From Gnetum montanum (taxonomy: Eukaryota; Streptophyta; Gnetopsida; Gnetales; Gnetaceae), in NCBI GenBank assembly GCA_015680685.1, contig MNCI01002682.1, positions 1,073,037 through 1,137,036 of the forward strand: a DNA stretch of 64,000 bases. Direction: 5' to 3'. The position numbers and the translations under genes were made by a program. Below are positions 24,841 to 35,909 of the stretch, one piece after another (position 1 is the stretch's first letter; the number at the start of each line of letters is the position of its first letter). The notes beneath the pieces were generated by a model. That model ran no database searches and was not told the origin of the DNA. It worked only from the letters and a program-made list of their open reading frames with translations.

Positions 24841-26190
24841 ACCAATTTCCTGATGAACTTCTTTTTACTGGTGTAATAAATGAACAAATGCTTGCAAAAC
24901 CAAAATGGTATGATGACATCCTCACTTATCTTCTTACTTAGGAGATGTCACAAGATTTGGACCACAAGAAGAAATAATAGTTTCTTCATTGGGCTAAGTA
25001 CTTCATGAAAATCAATAGACATCTTTATAAGGTGTGTGCTGATAGCTTGGTTCATTGGTGTGTACCTGATGCAGATCAATTGTGTGTTCTCTAGGATACT
25101 CATGAGGGTCCTTGTTGGATCCACTATGATGGGAGATGCATGGCCATAAAAATATTGATGGCAAGATACTAGTGGCCCACAATATTTAGGGATTCCCATC
25201 AATTTGTTTGATCCTATGAGTGTTGTCAATGAGATGGTGGAATGACTACATGAATGAAGGATCCTTAACAGTGGATTCAACCACTAGAATCATTTGACAT
25301 ATGGAGCATAGATTTTATGGGTCCCATCACACCCATGTATAATAGGAAGGCATATATAATTTTCACTATTGATTATTGTACCAAATAGGTAGAAGCAACA
25401 ACTTGATTTGTATAACAAAATATTGTGAATAGGTTTGGAATGTCACATGCATTGATTTTTGACAATAGAAGTCATTTTACAGGTGCTAGTTTTTGAAAAA
25501 TAATGCAACACTTGGGGTTTGAACATAAATTAACAACACCCTATCACCTTCAAGCCAACGGTCAAGTAGAGGTAACTAATAGGGAGATCACAAAGATTCT
25601 AATGAGAATTATTAGCAAATATAGGAGAGACTAGAGCATAAAACTCAATGATGCCCTTTGGGCCTACCACTTAACATGGAAACTCCCTATTCACTACTCT
25701 TCTTATGAGTTAGTGTACGGAAAACTTTCAACACTCCTAATTCAATCCAAGCTTGATACACTTTCAATAGCTTGTGACTTGGATCTTGACCCAATTCTAG
25801 CACAAAAAGAAAGGCTAATCAACCTAAATGTGCTAGATGAAAATCGATTGGTAGCCCTATCTTGGAATGAAGTGCATAAAGCATTCAATAAACAATTTCA
25901 TGATCTTAAAATATGGAAAGTAAAATTTCAACTAGGAGATAAGGTTCTCTATTGAAATCCCACACATGTACCTTAAAAAGCCAAATTCCAAATGTTGTGG
26001 GAGGGGCCTTATATAATTGATGAAACCTTTTCTTCTAGGGCCATGATCATATACAAACTTGAAAGCCCAAACAAAAAGCAATTAGTCAACATCCAATAGA
26101 TAAAGCCTTTGCACAAGCCTAAGCAAGCTAGTGCAACAAATACCTCAATGGATGGGCAACCATGCTCAATTTTTTGAATCTCCTCCTTCC
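24841..26190 (+). pseudogene. pol: Integrase of element C
   Basis: The zinc-finger part spans about 25040-25230 (HWCVPDADQLC, then a CC pair near 25222). The catalytic core has IDFMGPITPMYNRKAYIIF near 25306, ALIFDNRSHFTGASF near 25450, and TTPYHLQANGQVEVTNREI near 25535, giving the D, D and E residues. DALWAYHLTWKLPIHYSSYE near 25648 and a long open stretch at 25713-25955 reaching FQLGDKVLY follow. The end near 26190 is just before a stop and AT-rich noncoding DNA. At least two stops replace conserved Trp codons (in KWVEA and RDWSIKL). Confidence 0.93.
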
Positions 26191-27731
26191 AGCTCAATTG
26201 TGGGGAGATGGCCATTCATGCTAATCATATACATGGCTTCTTAATTTTTTAATTTTTTATTTTACACATTTTTTTACAAATTATTTATTTTACACCTTTT
26301 TGATTTTAAAACTTTTTCCTATTTTACACCATCATTAGTACATTTAAATTTTTCTTGAATATTATACACTTTTTGATATATTTTACTTTATTTTAGGGTG
26401 ATTTTCTAATTCTTATTAATAATCATGCTTTGTGTCAATATGACAGTGGTGCTATAGCCATTACTAATGGTGATTTGTGCTTAATGTTTTATTTGTTAAT
26501 GTTTGGTTTCTATTTTTGAATTTTTGTACTGATGGCTAAGGCATGGTTTCTTTTTCATAGAATAGGCAGTGAGTCCATGACATCCATACATCCACAAACT
26601 CTATGATTTTTCTTATTTTCGAAGTATGAGGTTTGTTTCATTAAATAAACTTTTAATAAATTTGTGACCTTGGTAGTTTCTAGAATTCAAAAGGACTCCA
26701 AGGTTTACATAGGATGTGACTTCAAGGGGAATCAATAGTCTTTGTACTTTTCTACTTGCTTGGGTACATGGATGTTTTCATAGGCTTCTTACCATTCTAT
26801 GTTAACCAATAACAGAAAGCTGGATAAGGTCTTTCCATGGTGTGGTTCCCATAAAAAAACAAAAATAAAATGAAGAAAAAAAAACAAGATGGGAATTCAA
26901 AGCACACCCCTTAGTCAAATAAACAGGCTACAAGAACTGGTTATGGAATGAGAAAGACATGTTACCCATGCTTGAAGGTCCCCTCTAACTAAGGCACTTT
27001 CTCACTTCTTTCTTCTCTTTTCCTCTTTTTATGGAATGGTGGTTGTTCTGTGAGAAGACTCTGGTGTCTTGAGGGGATTGATCGATCTTGAAGTGATGAT
27101 GTAAAGTCACTGAAAGTGGTTGATTTTGGTCTGGACTAAGGATGAATATTCGTAGGTCATCTAAACATAAAATTCACAAGGAACTTCTAATGACCTCAAT
27201 TTGGAATTCCATTCCAACTTCTTCATCATGTATCTATGCTACCTGTAACTCATCTCATTGTCAATGTTCATGTTCTTGATTCAATGTCTTTGTTTGGTGT
27301 ACTTGAATTCTTTGGTAGAATCTTTTGGATTTTGGTCCTTAACTTCTATTAGCCATTAATTGCCTATGGGGTTTATAGACTTCTTAGGTTAAGGTTATGC
27401 TAGGGCAAAGATGGCATGTGCCTACTATGGGGAGGACCCACTTGCATATCTCTTGGTTGGGTTTGTTAAGAACCTTACCCTTAGGCATTCTTGCAATTAG
27501 AATCTTTCATACATCCATCTTTTGCATCCAACCATGTGTTCCTTTACATATTTTGTTCAATGCACACATTCTCCATCAAATTTTTGAATTTTGAGCTTCC
27601 AAAGAGACTCTTCAATGATTTCATCATATTCTTAATTTTTTTGGGACTTCATGGACCCTAAATTCATTTAAAAATTCCTTATATTTTTCAAGATATTCAC
27701 ATTTAAAAATTTTATTCACAAACCCTGTAAA
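26191..27731 (+). repeat. Noncoding region between pol and 3' ORF, element C
   Basis: About 1.5 kb without coding content. It starts with T-rich DNA and contains the landmark GATGTGACTTCAAGGGGA near 26712, which recurs in D (39300) and E (57839). The part from 26740 to 27560 matches 745-1640 in G. It leads into the conserved box at 27418 and the promoter-like segment at 27732. Confidence 0.75.
27418..27444 (+). promoter_or_regulatory. Conserved noncoding box (element C)
   Basis: GTGCCTACTATGG followed by GGAGGACCCACTTG. The same box is found in D (39985-40011), E (61708-61732), F (49391-49417, minus strand) and in decayed form in G (1495). Its core GGACCCAC fits the known class I TCP transcription-factor site GGNCCCAC. 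Binding is inference only; an RNA role such as packaging is equally possible. Confidence 0.6.
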
Positions 27732-27815
27732 TGGTGCCCCATTGATGGAGCCCATGCATGTAAGAGGCCCCATATATGTGGCCTCATCAATGTAGCACAA
27801 AAATACTATAAATAT
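27732..27815 (+). promoter_or_regulatory. Internal U3-like promoter segment upstream of the 3' ORF, element C
   Basis: This internal segment repeats the LTR U3 design of the same element: GCCCCATTGATGGAGCCC words, then GGCCTCATCAATGTAGC, then TATAAATA at 27807-27814. The LTRs of C have GCCTTGTCAATGTAGCTCC or GCCTCATTGACGTAGCTCC at the same distance before their TATAAATA. It is not an LTR insertion: there are no TG/CA ends, no R-U5 and no target duplication. It would place a start site about 430 bases before the 3' ORF. Confidence 0.7.
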
Positions 27816-28235
27816 GCACGAACCCCTTTCGAAATTTTCACATTTGCTCACAAATGCCAAGGGATTTTTTAAAATTTTTAGAGCCTAGAACCTTCTAGGA
27901 CCCATAGCTTCCTAACCATTTATTCAAATCACTCTATTCTTTGACCTTGTAGCTACCGAAGTTAAGCTCTTAGTCATGGGGGCCACAAATGTGCTATTTT
28001 TGACAAAATGTTTTTTGCCATTTTTCTAAGTCCCACAAAGGTTGAATTAAGGAATCAACATTTGAACACCAAATTATAGAAGTTAGACTCTTCCAATGAG
28101 CTTTGTTGACACTTATAATGAAAATTAATTAATAAAATAAAAATAAAATAATCAATTTATCATGGTCCAACCTTAGCCACGTGTAATTAACTAATGAGAT
28201 AAGGTATTTAAATATTTAAAGTTACACATTATATA

Positions 28236-28265
28236 TACTAATCCATGGATGTGTTGTGACTGTAG
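28236..28265 (+). promoter_or_regulatory. Putative branch point and splice acceptor before the 3' ORF, element C
   Basis: TACTAAT at 28236-28242 lies 22 bases before an AG at 28264-28265, and the ATG of the 3' ORF follows immediately. Element D has the same arrangement with a perfect TACTAAC. Spacing and motif fit plant 3' splice sites. No matching donor was assigned. Confidence 0.55.
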
Positions 28266-31110
28266 ATGGCACTAAAAGGCAAACATACACAGGAAGGAGG
28301 ACCATCTCAACTAAGTGAGAAATGGACAAGAATGGAAAAGGGCCAAGAACAAGCTCAAGAAGAACCACTTGCAACCCATGCCATGGGTCCTCTTAGGGAA
28401 GAGGCCGATATGGAATCTATTCATCAGATTTTAGAACTAGAAATAGCAATAGAACATTTCCATTGAGATGAGGCACTAGCTCAGTAAGAAAACCTTGAGG
28501 TGACCTTAATAGAAACCTACCTAAATCAAATTAGATCAAGGGAGGTACAAAAAATAGTGCTTAAGGAGCTAAACTTTGGCTCTTTCCTGGAGTAAGCACC
28601 TGAAGAAGTACTTGACCAATTGCAGACCTCTCCCATGTGGCCAATTATCACTTCCATAGGGGAGTGGTACATGGGAGAGACATTGTTATTTTGGAATAAT
28701 AGGCAGACTGATTCAATGGTCAAAATCAAGGATATCTTAGTGTCTTACTCGGTGCAGGCCATTGCTGAAGTGCTTGGTTGCTAGAAACTATGGTGAATCT
28801 TGTTGAGATTCCAATGCAGGTGGATCCTAGAATCAAAAAGGAATGGGTTCAATAGTGCTATGGTATTGGCCGCAAGGAGTACAAATAACTCACACCAATA
28901 GAAAGAATTCACTACGTGATTGCGATCTTTTACCTAAACCCCATGGTGAGGCCTAGCAAGATCACTGCCTTTCCTTTTTGTGCATGTGCTGCTTTGAGTG
29001 GGAGATTCCTTGTTAACCTTCCATAGCTAATCTATCTAAAAATAGAGAAGTGGTTTAAAGAGAATGAACATGGAAGGAAGACACTTCCCTTTTCATGTCT
29101 CATTAGAAAACTCTATTAGAGGGGAGGGATAGTCCATTATACAAATGATGTTGTTAGATGTGCTCCAACCACTAATTGGGCAAAGATGATGAAAGATAAA
29201 ACACTTGCAACAACCATTTAAGAAGAGGAGCAATAGCCACGACCTTCACCTACCACTTAAACCACTATGCTAGACATCATTGCAATAACCTAACAGTTGC
29301 AAAAATATCAAGAATGGCTCTTAAGTGAACAAGAGTAATGAGTAGGCACGAGTGGTGGGGATCCATCTATGTATCAGTTAGTGATGAGTCACCTAAATGA
29401 GGTGGCCTCAATAGTAATTTTTTAGAGGAAGTGGATCCATTTTCTTAGCCCAACTAACGTAGTTGCCTATGAGGTCAAATCCTAGCAGTAGAAAGGTCAC
29501 TATATCTCTCATAGAATAGGAGCCACTCCCAAAAATCTCTAGGAATGCTATGACATTCTTAGCATGCTTGGAGGAAGGTGAGAAGGCAATAGTATTTGTG
29601 ATGTAGCACCAAGGGTAGGAGATAGTAGCAGAGATGGTTGTTGATAGGATTGCTGAAATACTAAATGCACCTATGGCATCTATACCAGACATCACTGTAC
29701 TTAAAGATGTGCAGAAGTCTACAGGGAACATAAGAAGCAGATTAAGCACAACACAACATGAAGAACTACTAGATTGACTGGTGGGAACTAGAAAACCACT
29801 TCTAGATGTCTTTGATCTTCTGAATAGTATTATTGCAATCTAATCAACGTTGCTAGAGGCAAGGGACAAAAACATTATCTTAGAAGGGTAACTTAAAATA
29901 ACCAAGGAGCTAAATGAATGCTTAGCTATTGAAGTTGCTAAATTAAGAGTTCAAATTGCTAACCTTACATTTCTCAACTTGGCAGTGACAAGAGATGAAG
30001 CTCTTGAACAGCTTCACACTAGACTAAAAGGCATTGAGGGTGTGATGTAGATGATGGAGTTCTATTAATCCTTGGTAGAGGCTACCCAACACAAAATTTA
30101 GAAGGCCTTGGATCTGACCCATTAGGAGAATGTACAACTAACCATAGAGAATCATTATCTGTGAAATGTTGATGAGCATAAACAACATTTGATTGATGTT
30201 ATCCATCAATAGTAGGAACAACTAGCTAGAGCAAACATAGAGCTAAGGAGATTGACATCTAAAAAAAAACCTCTTCATGGAGGAGGTCTGTGCCCTTTGC
30301 CAAAAGACTAAAATAGAGGTAGTTACATAGAAATTAGAGGCTCTTAAATTTAATAGTATCAAGGATCATTACAGAGATCAAGTTAGTCTATAGAAACAAG
30401 TTAATGAAAATCACATCTAATTGGTGAAGAAAAAATGTAAATGAAACCCTCCAACAACTTCAACAAGAAAGAGAAGTTTGGAAACCTATCATTGATGGGA
30501 TAGATGCCTATAATAAGGTAGAAATCCACATGAAGGATTTGCAAATTGAGGAGATGATAGAATACATGAAGCTTGCCAATCTCTGATATGCAAATCTGGC
30601 TATGTTGACTACTGGATGGTCGTAGTTAGAATTAGAGAAGCAAGTGGATAACTTGTACTTATTATACTAGGCCAAGTTCAAGCATCATAGGAACACCAAG
30701 AAAAAGCTTATGGTGGCAAATGTGAAACTTGAGGTTCTTAAGGGAAAATACACTAATCAAAGATCTATTGCTAAGAACTTGGCCAGAAGAATGAATGACT
30801 ACTAGGAGCTGCAAAATGTAGTCAGAGTGTTCAATGTCAAAAAAATAAAAATAAAAACAATTCGATGCCTGGTTTGTCAATGTTAAGGAGTTATTCCTAG
30901 TAATGCCTTGTCTATGGGATATCCCCATTCTAGCCTACATTGCTGACGTCGTGTGGACTGTGATTGATCCCTAGAGCAAGGAGGAGAAGATGAAGGCATT
31001 ATTGGATGCCTTTCATCTTCCACTAGAGGTAGCAACTGTAGTAGGATAACTATAGTTTCCTCAACCACCACATGTGTCCAAAGATGGTAAAGGTCCTTCA
31101 GAACCTATAG
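28266..31110 (+). pseudogene. 3' ORF (env position) of element C, broken
   Basis: Starts MALKGKHTQEGGPS at 28266, open to 28466, then continues with stops. A conserved block near 28555-28780 reads VLKELNFGSFLE, then SPMWPIITSIGEWYMGETLL and VKIKDILVSYSVQAIAEVL; equivalents occur in D (41125-41360) and E (62830-63030). A second block near 28865-29180 (LTPIERIHYVIAIFYLNP, then ALSGRFLVNLP, then TLPFSCLIRKLY) faintly recalls the plant 'putative transposon protein' family, from memory only. From about 29880 to 31110 it is Glu/Lys/Leu-rich and likely coiled coil. I see no clear signal peptide or membrane segment, so the name env is positional. Confidence 0.7.
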
Positions 31111-31364
31111 AACCTCCACTGCTTGGGATTCTTTGATCTTCTTAACTTCCTTCATGCCATTAGAGGATGTGTTATCTAGTTTTGAGTTATCATGTCATGG
31201 TGTTCAATTTTGTGTCATGAACACCATAATTTTTAGTAATGATGTTGATTTGTACACTTAAGCACTTAGTTTTGTCAAGTTAGTTTGTTATGTTAAGAGT
31301 TAGTCAATAATCCCATACCTTCCCAATTTTGTAAAGAAACTCGAGGATGAGTTTTTATTCAATC

Positions 31365-31373
31365 ATGGGGGTA
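31365..31373 (+). promoter_or_regulatory. Polypurine tract of element C
   Basis: ATGGGGGTA directly before the 3' LTR, preceded by the family-wide ACTCGAGGATGAGTTTTTAT string. It primes plus-strand DNA synthesis. Confidence 0.8.
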
Positions 31374-32244
31374 TGATGAATCATCATTGTGTCACATCAA
31401 TGGGCCCCTATTGACATGGCCTCATCAACGAGGCCTCATTGACGTAGCTCCACAATAATGTCTATAAATATGTGCTCAGTAGCTATGTTTATGGATGTCT
31501 TGTCATAGTTGTAGCAAAGTGCTTGTAGTTTTGTCATTTGAGAGTTAAAATATTTCCCTGAGTGCTCATAGCAGGAGTTAGAAAGTGTATGGATCTTTAT
31601 TTGAGCATTGTTGTACTTGAACACACTAGTGTGAATGGCAATAAAGATGAGCCTTTTGATCAAACCTTGTAGCACTTGGAATAGATTAATGATTCAATTA
31701 TGCATTTATTTTTTTCATTAATTATGCAATTAATTAAGAAAAATTAGACCTCAAGTGATTAGTTAATTAATTAAGCTAAGTAAATTAAACACATAAGTAT
31801 GACCGCTTCGAGCATAAACATGTATTCACTTGGTAATCCTAGCAGTGTTATTGTTTGGTTTGTCCAATAACATAGCACTTGGTAACCCCAGTAATGGATA
31901 CATGGGTTTAAGACATGTACGGAAAGTGGGACTAGATACTTATGTTAGGACTAGTTAATTAGTTAAATTAAATAAGCTATTAAACTACTTCATTTCTCTA
32001 TTTTAAAGCACTAGGAGCATAAAACATAAAATAATAAAAAAATCATATGCCTTGATTACACTTAACGGTACCTTTGTGCATCACATATGTAATTAAGAAG
32101 ACAATGAATGACTATTAGGACAAAGTTCACTTCCTAGAAGAATACTGTACTGGAAGACATAGAGTCTGCCGAATTCGACTGAATCGTGTGTGAATGCTTT
32201 GTGATTCATATGGTTGGACATAGGGGTACCACGATCACTCATCA
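31374..32244 (+). repeat. 3' LTR of element C
   Basis: TGATGAATCATCATTG to ATCACTCATCA. The TATA box TATAAATA is at 31463-31470 and a poly(A)-like AATAAAG near 31641. The U3 is shorter than in the 5' LTR because some palindromic words are missing. The flank ATCAA matches that of the 5' LTR. Confidence 0.92.
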
Positions 32245-32357
32245 ATCAACCTATGACCCCACACTATACATCACCTTCTTATCATCCACACAACCCATCT
32301 AATCATCCTTTGATATCTATTCCACATCTTTGATGCAAGGCAAATTACTATCATAAT
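32245..32357 (+). pseudogene. Element E linker fragment between C and the LINE
   Basis: A Pro/His/Tyr/Ser-type segment (ACCTTCTTATCATCCACAC, CCTTTGATATC) like the gag-protease linkers of B (14570-14660) and C (22240-22350). Its last 16 bases, AAATTACTATCATAAT, are duplicated at 35338-35353 by insertion of the LINE. Confidence 0.6.
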
Positions 32358-35337
32358 CATCATCATTTTAGCCTTGTTCCAACAAAATGGAATCATCTAC
32401 ATAAGATTTTTTTTGTCATTTTTCTCTATGAAAAACTAGATCCTTGTTTATTTATAGCTTCTTGAAATCATCTTCAATTATTATTTCCACATCTTCTTTG
32501 ACCTTTTCTTCAATGGATTTCTCAGAATAGTGATGTAGCAATCTTTATTTATAGGATCATTGTTTGAAATTCTTTGCACATGTTCAAACCATGTAAGTTG
32601 TTATTCCTGTAATTTATCTAAAATAGAAGTCACTCTAAGTCTTCCTCTAATGTCTCTATTATGTAGTTTATCTCTTCTAATAACATTCACTGTCCATTGA
32701 AGTATTTACATTTTTGGCACATTGAGTTATTATTCATGCCTCTTTTATATTGCTCAACATTAAGCATCATATAAGATAGAAAACCTAATTTTTGTCTTGT
32801 AAAATTTCCCCTTTAAATTTATTGGTATTCTTTTATAACATAGAACATCATTAGTTTATCTACATTTTGACCATCCTACATCAATACTCTTTTTTATATC
32901 TTTATCAATTTCACCATTTAATTAAAGGATTGATCTTAGGTAGTTAAGATATTTGTAGTGAGGGATTTTTTACCTTGAATTTTTACTTCTATTTCACCAC
33001 TATTAATGCTATTATTAAAATTGCATTCTAGATATTCTATCTTATTTTTGCTAATTTTTAAGGCTTTTGACTTTAGAACATGTTTTCACTTCTTCATTTT
33101 AGCAGTAACATTTTCTTGGGTTGTATCTACCAACATAATATTATCTATAAATAACATACACCAAGAAAAATTTCATATTTTATTTCCTCTATTAATTCAT
33201 CCATAATAGTGACAAATAACTATAGGCTAAGTGTAGATCATTAATGTAGACCTACTGTGACTAAAAAATCAAATGTTATTCCACAAGTTGTTCTAATTTT
33301 AGTGGTGGCTCCTTAATACTATCTTGAATCACTTTAATATATTTATTAGAAATGTTTTTCCTTCACAAGGTCCACTAAATAATATCTCTAGGCACTTTGT
33401 CATATGCTTTTTCCATGTCAATGAAGATCATTTGTAGATTTTTTCTATGTTTTTTGAATTTCTCTATCAATTATTGTATTAGAAAAATAGCCTATATAGT
33501 AGATCTTCCTAGCATAAATCCAAATTTATTTTATGATACTATTGATTTAAGTCTGAGATACTGCTCTATGAGTCTCTCCCAAAGATTCATAGTATGGCTC
33601 ATGAGCTTGATCCCTCTATACTTTGCACAATTTTGTATATCTCCTTTATTTTTGTAAATGCGAATAACGAAACTTTTTCTCTAATTGTTGGGCATTTCTT
33701 CATCATTCAAAATTTGTTAAATACTTATGTCAACCAAGAAGCTTCTATATCTCCCAATGGTTTCCAAGCTTCTATAGGAATGTTATATGGTCTAACAACT
33801 TTTTCATTTTTTGATCTTTGATAAGGCTATCTTCACCTCAGAGAAAGAAAGTTCATTAACCAAACTAAAATTTGGTTCTTCTTCTTGGATGTGTTCTCTT
33901 GGAAATTCTTCCTTTAATAACTATTAAAATAATTTTTTTACTTATCCAAAATTTCATTATCTTTTACCAAAATTCTTTCATCTTTTTCCTTGATGCATTT
34001 GACATGATCAATGTCTTACATTTCTTGTTCCTAATTTTTACCAATTTATAAATAGATTTTTGTCCTTTTTTTGTTCCTAATTTCTCATAAAAGTTATTCA
34101 AGGCCTTATGTTTGGCTTAAGCTATTGCTATGGTTGCCTCCTTCTTCGCCATTTTATATATTAGTTTTTTTTCTTGGCTATCACTTTGCTACTATTTCTT
34201 AAATCATTTTTTCTTATTTTGGATAGCATGTTGCAATTCATCACTCCATCACCATGTCTCCTTTGGGATGTATTTTTTGTCTTTTGTGTCATTCAAAATG
34301 TTCTTTTCTAATTTTCTAAATGTAACTTTTTATCTAGCCCCATATTAAATTTGCAGAGTAATCCCAATTCTAGGTCCCTTCATGACATAATGATACTCTG
34401 AATAAGGTTATATTATCTTCTTTCAAATTCCATCATTTTATGCATTAGGTCCCTTTTTTTTTTTGCTACTTGTAAAGCTTTGTATAGCTAAATCCATGAG
34501 TATTAGTTGATGTTGAGTTGGAAGGCACTCTCTAGGTATGACTTTGTAACTTTTGCACATGGCCCTAGTCTCTCTTGTGTAGAAAAAAATAACCAATTTT
34601 TATTTTATCCATATCATTCTTTTATGTGATTAAATGTTTTATCTTCTTCTTGAAATAAGTATTTGCAATTACAAGATCACAGACACTTGTAAATTGCAGT
34701 AATTAATCTCCCATATCATTACAATTTCCAAATCTTTGTCCTTCATGAATCTTATCACATTTCATTCTCATAGATCTAAATGAGTATTAAAATGACCTCT
34801 AATAAATATGATTTTTTGCTAAGGAATTTCTTAAAGTACCTAATACATGGAATTCCAAAAGTTCTACTCAATTGAATTTTCTAGCTAATTTATGAAGCAT
34901 ATATGTTGATCACATTGATGATCTCGTTTCCAAGCACAAGTTTGATGTTCATAATTCGACCACCATGGTAGAATACTTATACCATTTTATCTTTGATAGA
35001 TTGATCAATAATGATGTTCACTCCATTTTGGTGATTCCTTTTCCTGAGTAGATGAGTTTGTAACTATAGACTAAATCTTTATCTTTCTATCCATTTAATC
35101 TTGTTTCTTGAATAGAAAATGCACATTCTTCATATTTTCATGGCATTAGTAATTTTAGAGGTCTACTTATTGAGCATGCCAATGTTCTAGGTTTCCATCT
35201 AAAATTTCTATAGTAGGACTTACTTCTTTATCCACCAAGGGTACTTTGCCATGGCAAGAATTAGATCCATAACTTCTCAACCAAGGTATGAGTGTCTTAA
35301 CTAATTGCCCTACATTCTTGGATGCAAATTGTAAGAT
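32358..35337 (-). mobile_element. RTE-type LINE, nearly full length but inactive
   Basis: On the minus strand, from high to low coordinate: an APE-type endonuclease region (about 35180-34450) with FSIQETRLNG, YKLIYSGKGITK, IINVINIYAS and YKVIPRECLPTQHQ; then RT with FVIRIYKNKGDIQNCAKYRG (near 33660) and FIDMEKAYDKVPRDII (33416-33370); then FIDNIMLVDTTQENV (near 33140, where relatives read FADD); then ILQWTVNVIRRDK and LTWFEHVQRIS (32700-32560). This matches plant RTE-type LINE proteins known to me. The 3' tail is ATG repeats instead of poly(A), as in RTE elements. The 16-base duplication AAATTACTATCATAAT flanks it. Stops and the FIDN change make it dead. Confidence 0.88.
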
Positions 35338-35909
35338 AAATTACTATCATAATGTCAATAGAAAAATGCTACCTAGGGAATTAATATGTAGATAGATTAT
35401 GATGATGGTAGTTCTAAATACAATCTTAGAACATGGTCTTTCTTGAGAATAATTTCTAAGTATGTTGATAATTCTAGTGGATTTATCAATCCATCTCAGT
35501 CAACCAAGGAGCAACAAGTAATAACAACAAATATAATTAATACATCTCAATTTTATTAGTTGACTTACCTAGAAGGGTAAATAATTATAGAAATCATTGT
35601 TAAAATTACCATGCTTACACATGCAATGTCCAATTTGATAATGGTAGATACTCTTCCATGAAAGAGACCTAATCATAATAACCCATGATTTATTTACAAA
35701 ATATAGAAAATTCACCATGAAAAGCTCTACTAGACTTATGTTCACATGTTAAACTTATTTCTCAAGAAATGTATAAAGTTTCTAGCCTCTCCTTACTAAA
35801 AAAGAGTAGCATCTGATTAGAGTTGATGGATTTGTCTATCATAATACTATTGAGATAGGTTGATGATGTTCTGAACACCATTAGTAAATGATCTTATCTT
35901 ATATATTTT
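35338..35909 (+). pseudogene. Element E protease fragment, left of insertion D
   Basis: The stretch from about 35660 to 35905 aligns with the protease of C (22640-22875): GAAAAGCTCTACTAGACTT against GCAAAGCTCTTCTTGATTC, then CTCAAGAAATGTATA, then ATTGAGATAGGTTGATGATG, then GATCTTATCTTATATATTTT. It stops exactly where D is inserted and resumes at 42677. Confidence 0.7.

Larger units (their letters stand above)
19041..32244 (+). mobile_element. Full-length Athila-like Ty3/gypsy element C
   Basis: LTRs at 19041-19990 and 31374-32244 are flanked by a perfect 5-base target duplication, ATCAA at 19036-19040 and 32245-32249. The internal order is gag, protease, RT, RNase H, integrase, long noncoding region, 3' ORF, polypurine tract. 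It is the reference copy for the family in this window. The LTR/primer-site junction at about 19985-20000 is damaged. Every reading frame carries stops, so it cannot move by itself. It is inserted in the gag-protease linker of element E. Confidence 0.92.

Noticed and set aside
27732-27815. Treating the internal U3-like segment of C as a nested LTR insertion
   Set aside because: There is no TG...CA pair, no R-U5, no poly(A) or CTTGGTAA boxes and no target duplication, and equivalents occur at the same place in D and F.
29408-29749. 113-codon minus-strand frame in the 3' ORF of C
   Set aside because: It is opposite the alignable 3' ORF and shares nothing with the minus strand of D, E or F at the same place.
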